A DNA stretch of 64,000 bases. It comes from Caulobacter endophyticus (GTDB taxonomy: Bacteria; Pseudomonadota; Alphaproteobacteria; Caulobacterales; Caulobacteraceae). The notes below the pieces were generated by a model. It did no database searches and was not told where the DNA came from. It worked only from the letters and a program-made list of their open reading frames with translations. Below are positions 42,330 through 51,664 of the stretch, in pieces; the first letter of the stretch is position 1, and every line of letters begins with the position of its first letter. The stretch is taken from positions 1 through 64,000 of the forward strand of contig NZ_JARQWV010000003.1 of assembly GCF_029543245.1 (NCBI RefSeq), given 5' to 3'. Made by a program: the position numbers and the translations under genes.

Positions 42330-43214
42330 TCAACGTGCGACGTCGTGCTTGTCGCGGCGTCGCACGCCCATCAGCAGGCGCGCCTCGAGCCGCTTGCGCA
42401 GGGCCGCGTAGTAGGCGCTGAGGAAGTCGTAGTCGTCTTCACCGTCCAGGCGGGCCCAGCCGATCTTGCCGGCGATGCGGTCGGCCACGGCCCGCATGGT
42501 CTTGCGGTCGCGCTGACGCAGTACGTCCTCCAGGACATGCAGTTCCTTGGCGCCGTAGGCCTCGATCTGCTCCAGGGTGAAGGCGTAGCGCTGAAGCCTC
42601 TCAGCCCCCTCGTCGGCCATGTCGCGCACCAGCTTGCGCTTGGGCGCGCGCACCACCCACGTGCCGCCGATAAGGTCGCCCGCACGCAGCCGATCCTTGT
42701 TGAACAGCGGGAACAGCGCGAAAATCCCAGCCCAGGTGATCCCCAGCAGGTACATCCAGCCCTCGACGCCGCCTTCGGCGCCGGTCGGCGCGAACAGCAT
42801 GCTGATCGGGATGAAGACCTCGAGCTCGCGCATGGCGTTGCGCGCGAAGATCGCGCCCGGGCGCAGGCGGCCGCCGTCACGGGCCGCCACGCGCAGGCCC
42901 ATGACCCGCTTGCCCGGCGTCGCGGCCGCGGCGCTGAGCTCGAAGCCGATGAAGTAGAAGTTGCGCAGCAGGAAGAAGCCGAGCAGCCACAGCACGGCCA
43001 TGACCTCGGCGCCCTTCATGCCGGCGGCGGTCCAGGCCCCGATGCCGATCAGCCCGATCAGGATCGACACGACGATGAGCACGGCCATCATGATCGCCGC
43101 GTCCAGAAGGAAGGCGCCCGCGCGCTGACCTGCGTCGCCCAGTTGCAGCCGCAGGTCGACGCCCTCGGGCGTGATGAAGGACCGGGTCAGCTTGAGAGCG
43201 GCCGTGTCGCTCAT
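42330..43214 (-). CDS. RDD-family membrane protein
   Basis: This 294-residue protein has an RDD domain over residues about 15-165 (LGDAGQRAGAFLLDAAIMM, TPGKRVMGLRVAARDGGRL, NKDRLRAGDLIGGTWVV) with its usual membrane helices, then a soluble charged tail of about 130 residues. The start overlaps the stop of the SpoIIM-like gene (ATGA). It is the last gene of the MoxR-DUF58 cluster. RDD proteins are proposed transporters or membrane organisers; no specific function can be given. Confidence 0.87.
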   Translation of the reverse strand: MSDTAALKLTRSFITPEGVDLRLQLGDAGQRAGAFLLDAAIMMAVLIVVSILIGLIGIGAWTAAGMKGAEVMAVLWLLGFFLLRNFYFIGFELSAAAATPGKRVMGLRVAARDGGRLRPGAIFARNAMRELEVFIPISMLFAPTGAEGGVEGWMYLLGITWAGIFALFPLFNKDRLRAGDLIGGTWVVRAPKRKLVRDMADEGAERLQRYAFTLEQIEAYGAKELHVLEDVLRQRDRKTMRAVADRIAGKIGWARLDGEDDYDFLSAYYAALRKRLEARLLMGVRRRDKHDVAR

Positions 43215-44218
43215 GCTCTCGCCCTCCGGCGCGGGCCGTAGAAGTAGAGGCCCCAGATCACCGCCGTCAGCGCCGCCACGCCATAGCGCGCCGGCGTCGC
43301 CACGATCAGCTGGCGGCCGAAGCCCTCCAGCAGGCCGGCGAAGAACAGCATGACCACGACCCCGCCCATCACTGTGGCGGCATGGCGTCCGGCGGCGGAG
43401 GCGGCGTCGAGGCGGCTGCGCTCGCCAGGAAAGGCCACCGACCAGCCGATACGCAGGCCCGCCGCCCCCGCCAGGCAAACGGCGAACAGCTCGGTCACCC
43501 CGTGGATCGCCAGCCAGCCTCCAGCGTCGACGCCGAGCCCGCGGCTGGCGAACAGCGAGAAGAACACGCCCAGGATCACGCCGTTGTAGATCACCAGCAT
43601 GGCGGTCGGCACGCACAGGGCAAAGCCGAGCGCGAAGGCCAGCAGGGCCACCTGGGCGTTGTGGGTGAACAGGAAGGTGGCGAACATCGACAGGCCATCG
43701 GCCGACTTCTCACCGGCCAGGGTCGAGCGCAGCATGTCGGTGGTGGCGGCCGGATCGCGACCGCCGGCCATCTCCTTGGGCATGAAGGCGTAGTACCACT
43801 CGGCGTCCTGGCCGAAGAGCCAGGCCCCGACCAGAGCGCCCACCACCATCAGCCCGACGCTGACCAGGGTCTCTCGCCACAGGCCGCGCACGGCCGCAGG
43901 CCAGCCGCCGGCGAAAAAGGCGGCCAACTGGCTGCGCAAGGTCTCGCGCGAGCCGTAGACGAAGAAGTAGGCCCGGGCGCAGAGCATCTCCAGATAGTCG
44001 ATCATGCCCCGGTCGAGCGAGGTGGCGCGAGCCACCGACAGCGACGACAGGGCCGAGCGATAGAGCACGGGCGCCGCCAGGATCTCCTCCTCGGAGAGAC
44101 TGGCCATCGAGCCCTTCTCGACCTTCTCCATCAGCCGTTCCAGGCGCTGCCAATCGGCCTCGCGTTCCTGACGGAAGCGCTGGCTCTTCAGGCGGCCGTC
44201 GACCTTGACGTCGATCAC
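43211..44218 (-). CDS. stage II sporulation protein M-like (SpoIIM/DUF95) membrane protein
   Basis: This 335-residue protein has an N-terminal cytoplasmic stretch (READWQRLERLMEKVEKG) and then about six membrane segments. The SpoIIM domain runs from about residue 110 to the end (FLFTHNAQVALLAFALGF, GVTELFAVCLAGAAGLRIGW). In non-sporulating bacteria it occurs with MoxR, DUF58 and RDD genes. It is coupled at both ends by ATGA overlaps. The role is unknown but presumably envelope related. Confidence 0.87.
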   Translation of the reverse strand: MIDVKVDGRLKSQRFRQEREADWQRLERLMEKVEKGSMASLSEEEILAAPVLYRSALSSLSVARATSLDRGMIDYLEMLCARAYFFVYGSRETLRSQLAAFFAGGWPAAVRGLWRETLVSVGLMVVGALVGAWLFGQDAEWYYAFMPKEMAGGRDPAATTDMLRSTLAGEKSADGLSMFATFLFTHNAQVALLAFALGFALCVPTAMLVIYNGVILGVFFSLFASRGLGVDAGGWLAIHGVTELFAVCLAGAAGLRIGWSVAFPGERSRLDAASAAGRHAATVMGGVVVMLFFAGLLEGFGRQLIVATPARYGVAALTAVIWGLYFYGPRRRARA

Positions 44219-45524
44219 AGGAGGTCCCTCCGCTTGAGGTCCACATAGGCGTTGATCAGGTCCGGGCCGATGCGGGCGGCCGGCGCCTCGACGATATGGG
44301 CGCCCATGCGGCGCAGGCGGGCGACGACGGCCTCGCGCTCGCGCAGAAGGCCGGCCGAGACGACCGCGCGGGACACATCGGCGGGCTCGAACGGCTCGGC
44401 GGCGGCCATGGTCTCCAGTTCCTCGTCCTGCATGACCACGAACAGCACCAGGTGGCGGCGCAGCAGGTGCGCGCTGGCCTCGATCATCAGCTCAGCGGCG
44501 GTGGGATCTGTGAAGTCGGTGAACACCACCACCAGCGAACGCCGCCGCAGCTTCGTGGCCAGGGTGTTGAGGGCAAGGGTGTAGTTGGTTTCCTCGGCCG
44601 AATAGTCGATGCGGCCCGCAGCGTGCTGCAACTGGCGGAAGGCGTCGAGGCCGCTGACCACGCCGGTGAGCAGGCGGGGCGCGGAGTCGAACGAATAGAA
44701 ACCCGCGCGGTCGCCGGCGCGCAGGCAGGCATAGGCCAGCAGCAGGCCGGCGTTGATGGCGCGATCGACCTTGGGCGCGCCGCCGATCGGTTCGCACATG
44801 GCCCGGCCGCCGTCGATGGCCAGGATGACGTGGTGATTGCGCTCGGTGCGGAATTCCTTGGCCAGCAGGTGCAGGTGGCGCGCCGACTGCTTCCAGTCGA
44901 TGGCCCGCGGGTCCATGCCGGTCTGGAACTCCTTGAGCGCCTCGAACTCGGAACCTTCGCCGCGATCGACCTGAGTCTTGCTGCCGATCAGGGCGTCGCG
45001 GGCCAGCATCTGCACAGCCTCCTCGCGCACGCCTTGAAGATCCGTGCCGGTCGGGGCGTCGATCTCGAGGGCGAAGGCCTGCTGCTTCCAGACCAGGCCC
45101 AGCGGACCGGTCCAGCGCACCCAGAGCCGGTGCAGCCGCCCCTCCCCGCGGCGCTCCGGCGTCAGCGAGAAGTCGAAGGTCGCCGTGCGCTCCTCCACAC
45201 CGCTGCGGGCGAAACGCGGCTGCAGGCCCAGACGGTCGTCGGCGTCCAGAGCGGCCTCCGCCCGGCCGGGGACCGGCCCCTTGCCGAAGCGCGTGGTGAA
45301 GGCGATGCGGCTGGTGCGGGCGACCGACAGGAACGGCCGCCGCGTCTCGTCCAGGACGAGGCGCGAGCGCGAGCCGCCCGACAGGGCGTCGGCCGCCATG
45401 GCCAGCAGCATGACGCCGATCCAGATCGGTCCGGCCAGCCAGCCGGCCGGCGCGAGCACGCCGACGACCAGCGCCGCCGGCATTCCGGCTGCGACGGCGA
45501 CGACGGCGCGGCGCGTGGGATAGA

Positions 45525-45528
<4 letters not shown>
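44215..45528 (-). CDS. DUF58 domain protein
   Basis: This 437-residue protein has two N-terminal membrane segments ([20 protein letters not shown] and [12 protein letters not shown]), a beta-rich middle and the DUF58 signature ([20 protein letters not shown]). A von Willebrand A-like C-terminal region ([24 protein letters not shown]) follows. DUF58 proteins are regular partners of MoxR ATPases and may be chaperone clients or adaptors. The start and stop overlap the neighbours by ATGA. No enzymatic motif is apparent. Confidence 0.88.
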
Positions 45529-46467
<939 letters not shown>

Positions 46468-46481
<14 letters not shown>

Positions 46482-47697
46482 GGATGAGCTCCTGCTTCCA
46501 AGTATGAAGATCGCGCGCCACGGCCATCAGGTCGGACGGCGTCGCCGTCAGCGCCCGCTCGGCCAGGGCCGAATAGGTGTGGGTCGCGCCGACGATGCGG
46601 CTGACGCGATCGAGAAAGTCGATGAGATCCTGGCCGTCGAGACCGCGCGGCGCGCCGATGGCGCGCGCGGCCGAAGCTTGGATCAGGCGGGCGTAAAGCG
46701 GCGCCATGCGGTGCTCGCGGCGCGCCAGTCGCACCAGGCCGGCGGTGTTGTCGGCCAGGGCCGCCTTGCCCAGGGCAACCGCGCGGCGCGAGCGCAGCGG
46801 CGGTCCGAAGCGCGCGAAGGCCTGGGCGCCGGCGAGCAACGCCAGCGCGGCGGCCACCAGGGTCGCGCCCAGTAGCGGCGGCTCCAGCACCAGGCGCATC
46901 AGGCTGCGCGTGCGCTTGAAACCGTGCAGGGTCACGTCGAAGATCACCGGCGAGTCCTCGTCGCGGATCAGGTCCAGCATCGCGACGGCGGTAAGCGCGC
47001 CCTCGGCGGTCTTCAGCCCCTGGGTGTTGAGATAGTCAGGATCGGCCAGCACGTAGGTCCGGCTGTCCTCGCGCATGGCCATGACCACGCCGCCATCCTG
47101 ATCGAGCAGTACGGGGATCCAGCCCGAACCGACCAGGGTGCGGGCCCTTTGGACGGCCACGGGCGCGCCTAAGGTCTCGCCGGCGGGGCGACGCAGGCGA
47201 ACGGTGCGCCGGCCCTCGGCCACCTTGAGCTTGAGATCCTTGCGCAGGTTCGGCGGCAGGACGTTCAGCGCCTGACCAGGTTCGTTGCCGCCGAAGGTCG
47301 TGACCCACCCCCGGTGCTTCGGATCGGGCGCGGTCGCCCATTTGGGCAGCACCACCAGCGTCGGGCCGATATGGTCGTTGCGTTCCAGCGGTATCGGCGA
47401 CATGCCCGCCGACGGGGTCAGGACCAGCAGCCCTTCCTCGGCCGAGGCCGGAAGATCGCCGCGGCTGGTCAGCACCGGCTCTCCCATCAGGCCCAGAAGG
47501 CGGGCGATGGCGCCGAAGCCCGACGACGAGCGCGACAGGGCGTGCCCTCCCCCGTCGTCACCCTTGCGCAGCTCGGGCGCGTAGGCCGACAGCACGGCCA
47601 GGCCCGTGAACGAGAGCACGCCGACGAGGACCAGCACCAGCACGGTCATCGGCGAGAACATGCCGGCGGACTTGCCGGAAGACGGGGTCGCGTTCAT
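46468..47697 (-). CDS. DUF4350 domain membrane protein
   Basis: This 409-residue protein has an N-terminal membrane helix ([20 protein letters not shown]). A DUF4350 domain follows ([30 protein letters not shown]), then a second helix near residue 285 ([17 protein letters not shown]) and a cytoplasmic tail. The ATG overlaps the DUF4129 gene stop. DUF4350 is a regular member of MoxR clusters; its role is unknown. Confidence 0.83.
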
Positions 47698-48320
47698 CCG
47701 CGCCATCCATCGGGCAGGGCGAAGGCCTCGTAGGCCGCGCGGCACTCGGCGAAGTCGGCCGCGCCGACCGGACGCCCGCCGAACAGGCCGCGCTCGACCA
47801 GGCGGGCGATGCCGACGAAGGCTGGGCGGGCCGCCTCCGGAATAGCCGGCAGGGCAGCGATCTCGCGTGCTGTCAGCGAGATCCTGACCGCGCGGGGGCG
47901 ACGCTTTTCGATGTCCTGCACGCTGCGCAGCAGGATCAGGTGGGCGGCTTCGACGAACAGGCCCTTTGCCGCCAGTTCATCGGCGGCGGCCAGCAGGTCA
48001 CGCGCGTCGGCGGCGTCGGGACGCCAGCCGGCCTCCTCGACCACCAGCGGCTTCAACGCCCGCGGCGCCGGGGCCCAGATCCTGAGAAGCTCGCGGACGA
48101 TGGCGTAGAGGATGAGGGCCGCGAGCGCGGCCAGCGCGATCCAGAAAATCCACTTCAGGTAAGGCGCGAGGGCTTCCAGGAGCTTGCCGACGAGGCGCAG
48201 CCACTCGGGGACCTTGGGCGGAACGAACGCCGCCTGGTCAAACTGAAACCCGGCGTCTTTCGCCAGCCGTGCGTGCGCCGCGACGACTGCGTCGTCCGAC
48301 GCCCCTCTCGAAACTGTCAC
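47694..48320 (-). CDS. DUF4129 domain protein
   Basis: This 208-residue protein has one membrane helix (YLKWIFWIALAALAALILYAIV, residues about 54-75) and a C-terminal DUF4129 region (DAADARDLLAAADELAAKGLFVEAAHLILL, LTAREIAALP). It is the first gene of the minus-strand MoxR operon, which runs DUF4129, DUF4350, MoxR, DUF58, SpoIIM, RDD with overlaps throughout. No function is established. The 147 bases upstream to the tonB gene contain no further gene. Confidence 0.83.
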   Translation of the reverse strand: MTVSRGASDDAVVAAHARLAKDAGFQFDQAAFVPPKVPEWLRLVGKLLEALAPYLKWIFWIALAALAALILYAIVRELLRIWAPAPRALKPLVVEEAGWRPDAADARDLLAAADELAAKGLFVEAAHLILLRSVQDIEKRRPRAVRISLTAREIAALPAIPEAARPAFVGIARLVERGLFGGRPVGAADFAECRAAYEAFALPDGWRG

Positions 48321-48467
48321 GCGCCGGAAACCCGCATCCGCCCCCTTCGCCGCCGGGACATCACCCGGCCGCGAACACTAGACTCAACTCTACAGCGTGA
48401 GGCCGACTTGGCTAGCCGTAACCGGTGACTATCAACGGGTCCGACCATTCCGCACGGCGCCTTCGCT

Positions 48468-49244
48468 TCAATCGACGAAGAACTCGACGGGCACGAGCAC
48501 CTCGACCGGCTCGCCCGCCACATCGGCGGGCGGTGGCGGCATCGGCGAGGCCCGGCGGACCGTGGCCAGGGCCTCGTCGTCGAGCAGCGGATAGCCCGAG
48601 CCCTTGGCGATCCGGGCGTTCAGCACCCTACCCGTCCGGTCGACCGTGAAGGCGACATGCACCACGCCTTCCTGCCCGGCGCTCTGCGCGCGGCGGGGAT
48701 AGCGCTTGTAGGCCTTCAGCCGCCCCAGGATCAGGCCGCGCCAGTTGACCGCCACGTCGCGGGCGCTGGCGGACGAGGTGCGCGGCGCGGCCATGGCCGG
48801 CGCGGGCGGCGCGGGCACGGCCGGCGGCGCAGAGGCCTCACGCGGGGTCGAGGGCCGCGTCTGGGCGTCCGCCTCCTTAGCCTCAGCGGCGGAACGCTGC
48901 TGGGGCGGCAGGACACCGCGTGGATCGGGCGGCCGGTCGGTGGCCTTGGGCGGCGCCGGCGCAGCGACGGCGGCCGGACTGGGCCTGGCTTCCGGCCCGG
49001 GCGGGCGCTCGTCCTTGGGGCGCGGCGGAGCTACGGGCTCGACGGCGAACTCCACGGAAATGGCCTCGATCGGCGCAGCCGGCGGCATCTCGGGCCGGGC
49101 GAGCTTCAGATAGGCGCCCAGCAGCAAGGCCACGTGCAGCACCACCGCCCCCGACAGCGCCAGAGTCCAGCGCCGCTTGCGCCCCGCGGCGGCGAGCGGC
49201 TCGTACGGGATTTCCAGCACCGTCATGGGCAAGGCCTGCAGCAT
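48468..49244 (-). CDS. tonB: TonB-family energy transducer
   Basis: This 258-residue protein has a cytoplasmic start, one membrane helix (residues 27-48), a Pro/Ala-rich periplasmic span of about 110 residues and a C-terminal TonB domain (LGRLKAYKRYPRRAQSAGQEG, VVHVAFTVDRTGRVLNARI). It would transmit proton-motive force through ExbBD to outer-membrane receptors; no exbBD lies in the window. The start overlaps the Slam stop (ATGA), so it is dedicated to the Slam/receptor locus next to it. An internal Met7 is an alternative start. Confidence 0.92.
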   Translation of the reverse strand: MLQALPMTVLEIPYEPLAAAGRKRRWTLALSGAVVLHVALLLGAYLKLARPEMPPAAPIEAISVEFAVEPVAPPRPKDERPPGPEARPSPAAVAAPAPPKATDRPPDPRGVLPPQQRSAAEAKEADAQTRPSTPREASAPPAVPAPPAPAMAAPRTSSASARDVAVNWRGLILGRLKAYKRYPRRAQSAGQEGVVHVAFTVDRTGRVLNARIAKGSGYPLLDDEALATVRRASPMPPPPADVAGEPVEVLVPVEFFVD

Positions 49245-50743
49245 CAGAACACCCGCTCCAGCTTCAGGCTGGCGGCCGTCTTCTCGTAGGAGAACAGCCA
49301 GTCGATACTGCTGGCGACCTTGGCGTACTGCACGGTCAGGCTGGGGGTGAAACCGCCCGGCGTCTTCCAGCGCGGCGCGCGCACAATGGCGGTGAAGGTC
49401 TGCTCGTCATCGCGGCGACGCGCTTCCAGCGTCTCGTTGACGGCGTCCCAGCGCTTGCGGCGGGCCGAGGCGAACAGCGTCCCGTTGAAGCCCTTCATCG
49501 TCGGCGTCGCCGCGCCCAGCCGCAGTCCGACCTGGCGATAGGCGTTGACCGCGCGGTCGGCGTCCTTGCCCAGCAGGTCCGCGCCGCCGAACACCGTCCA
49601 GCCGCCGGCCAGGCCGCGCCAGGCCGTCAGGAACAGCGAGGCCTGACCGCCGTCCAGCGGGGCGAACGAGGCCTGGCGATAGCGCATCGCCTTGTAGTCG
49701 CCTTCCAGCTTGACCAGGGTCGAGGCGCCGACCACGCGGCTGACCTCAGCGTGCAGGCCGGGGGCCTCGTACAGCCGCTCGGCGCCCAGGGTCCCGACGT
49801 CAAGCGAAGGCGCGACGGCGAAGGACAATTTTGCTGAGCGACGGTCGAAGCCGGCCTGGGCGACGAAGGTGGCCTGGTTGTAGCGCCCCTCCTCCGGATA
49901 GAGCTCGCCATAGGCAATGCCGCGAAAGGTCAGGCCGCCCGAGCCCCGCAGCGGCAGGCGGCGGTTGAGCACGGTTTCGAAGCTGACCGTCGCCGCCCCC
50001 AGCGGATCTGGCGTCTTGCGGTCGAAGAAACAGATGCCCTCCGGTCCCGGCAGCAGGCAGGCATAGCTGCCCGAGGCCTGGTTGATGTTGGAGCTCCAGC
50101 CGGGCCCCATCGCGAACTGGCCGGTCCAGGCGCGGCGGCGCTTCAGGGCGGCGAGAAAGGTTCCGACGCTGCGACGCACGCCCGCCGCGCGGGGGTCGGC
50201 CTCGGGCAGATCGGCGAGGATCGCGCGGAAGGCCGCCTCGGCCTCGCGGTCGCGCTGGTTCTCGAACAATACCCGGGCCAGCTCCAGGCGCCCCGGCTGA
50301 AAGTCCGGCTGCAAGGCCAGCAGTTGGCGGAAGCTGCGTTCGGCCGCGCGCAGGTCGCCGTCCTGCCGGGCCAGCTGGCCCTGGGCGTAGTGGACCAGCA
50401 TTGGATCGCGCTCGGGCAGCGCCAGATAGGCCTTGAGGAACCGGCGGGCGTCGGCCCACTGGCGGCGGGCCAGGGACAGGTAGAGGGCCTTGCCGACATC
50501 GTCGGCGCCGGGCCCCACCGTGTAGGCCTGGCCGTCGATGACCAGCACATCGGGCGCGGTCTCCTGCCGTGTCCTGGCCTCGCGCTCGGCGGCGCGGCGC
50601 GACAGGTCCTGGTCGAGGCGCAGACGGGTGTCGTCGTCGACCTGGGCGCGGGCGGCGCCGGCCAGGGCCAGAACGACGAAAGCCGCGCAGCCGGCGGCGG
50701 CGCGGAACGGAAAACGCGGGGGAACGGACGACCTGGCCATCAC
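49244..50743 (-). CDS. Slam-type surface lipoprotein assembly modifier (DUF560)
   Basis: This 499-residue outer-membrane protein has a signal peptide (ending GAARAQ near residue 34), an N-terminal TPR-bearing periplasmic domain (YAQGQLARQDGDLRAAERSF, ARVLFENQRDREAEAAFRAI) and, from about residue 205, a beta barrel ending in LKLERVF. This is the two-part plan of Slam proteins, which export surface lipoproteins or secreted hemophores across the outer membrane. The adjacent small secreted protein is its likely client. Start and stop are tightly linked to neighbours. A Met one codon later is equally possible as the start. Confidence 0.85.
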   Translation of the reverse strand: MMARSSVPPRFPFRAAAGCAAFVVLALAGAARAQVDDDTRLRLDQDLSRRAAEREARTRQETAPDVLVIDGQAYTVGPGADDVGKALYLSLARRQWADARRFLKAYLALPERDPMLVHYAQGQLARQDGDLRAAERSFRQLLALQPDFQPGRLELARVLFENQRDREAEAAFRAILADLPEADPRAAGVRRSVGTFLAALKRRRAWTGQFAMGPGWSSNINQASGSYACLLPGPEGICFFDRKTPDPLGAATVSFETVLNRRLPLRGSGGLTFRGIAYGELYPEEGRYNQATFVAQAGFDRRSAKLSFAVAPSLDVGTLGAERLYEAPGLHAEVSRVVGASTLVKLEGDYKAMRYRQASFAPLDGGQASLFLTAWRGLAGGWTVFGGADLLGKDADRAVNAYRQVGLRLGAATPTMKGFNGTLFASARRKRWDAVNETLEARRRDDEQTFTAIVRAPRWKTPGGFTPSLTVQYAKVASSIDWLFSYEKTAASLKLERVF

Positions 50744-50787
50744 GGGGGCTTGGGGCGAGGGCCAGCCGACCCCCGCCCCTCGCGTCC

Positions 50788-51552
50788 TCAGTTCTTCGTA
50801 CCGCCGAAGGCGGTGTCGTAGACGCTGTTGCCGCCGAAGGTGACCACACCGGCCAGGGCCGCGGCGTTGGCGCCGAAGAACTTGCCGCTGACCTCGCCGC
50901 CCGAGGCCAGGGTGGTCGCCCCTTGGGTCGCCGTGGCGTTGGCCGCGGTGCTGGCGATGTTCAGGCCCGAGATGCCCACCGAGCCGATATCGACCTTGTA
51001 GCCGGTCGAGGCGCTCTGGACGAAGCCGCTGAGCGTGCTGCCGGTGAAGTCGGCGTTGAAGGTCCCTTCGAGGATGCCGTTGGTGGCGTAGTCGCTGAGG
51101 CCCTTCACCGTATAGCTGGCCGTGCCCGTGCCCGCCGTCGCGCCGGTGTCGTCGCCGACGTAGTAGACGGTGTGGGTGCCGTCATTGGCGTTGGCGGTGT
51201 CGGACCATTCGCCGAACCAGATGTCGCCGGTGCTGACCTTGGCGAAGTTGAACACGCCCATGCCGTTGTGGCTGCCCGGCGCGGTCGACGGGCTGTTGAT
51301 CGTGCTGACGCCGCCCGACGACGGCGAGACGGCTTGCAGGCCCTGGAAGTCGACGAAGGCCGACAGGCCGATGGACTTCACAGAGACCCCGGACTTGCCC
51401 GCGGTGTGCGGCCCGGCGTTGATCGTGCTCACCCCCACTTGAAGGACGCTGGGGTCGGTGGACTCGCCGACGATGCCGGCATGGGCGACGCCAGCCAGGG
51501 CGACGGCCGTGACGGAGGCCAGGATCAGCGTCTTGAAGGTCGAACGGGACAT
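50788..51552 (-). CDS. secreted hemophilin-like Slam substrate (TbpB-barrel protein)
   Basis: This 254-residue protein has a clear Sec signal peptide (MSRSTFKTLILASVTAVALA, cleavage after AHA) with no cysteine or lipobox, so it should be soluble and released. The C-terminus carries the TbpB-like barrel signature GKFFGANAAALAG (residues 223-235) and ends YDTAFGGTKN, as Slam-dependent hemophilins do. Mature histidines are only H49, H95 and H127. The motif GVSTIN occurs twice (40-45, 81-86), each time followed by a histidine. Lying between its receptor and Slam genes, it is probably a heme-binding hemophore. Heme binding itself is inferred. Confidence 0.8.
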   Translation of the reverse strand: MSRSTFKTLILASVTAVALAGVAHAGIVGESTDPSVLQVGVSTINAGPHTAGKSGVSVKSIGLSAFVDFQGLQAVSPSSGGVSTINSPSTAPGSHNGMGVFNFAKVSTGDIWFGEWSDTANANDGTHTVYYVGDDTGATAGTGTASYTVKGLSDYATNGILEGTFNADFTGSTLSGFVQSASTGYKVDIGSVGISGLNIASTAANATATQGATTLASGGEVSGKFFGANAAALAGVVTFGGNSVYDTAFGGTKN

Positions 51553-51664
51553 CTCGTCTTCTCCGATGCTTTGCTTGATGGACCTCGATCGAGGCCCGGG
51601 CTCATCCAGCAGCCGCCGCCGCGCCGGTAGGGAGCCGACGCGCCGAAAGCCGTGAATTGGGGGA

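Noticed and set aside
48317..48523. A short minus-strand frame between the DUF4129 and tonB genes.
   Set aside because: It is low-complexity Arg/Ser-rich out-of-frame translation that overlaps the end of tonB and the DUF4129 start.
50788..51552. Effector protein as a PEP-CTERM or generic surface-layer protein.
   Set aside because: There is no C-terminal sorting motif. The C-terminal GKFFGANAAALAG segment and the adjacent Slam and receptor genes fit a hemophilin-type Slam substrate better.
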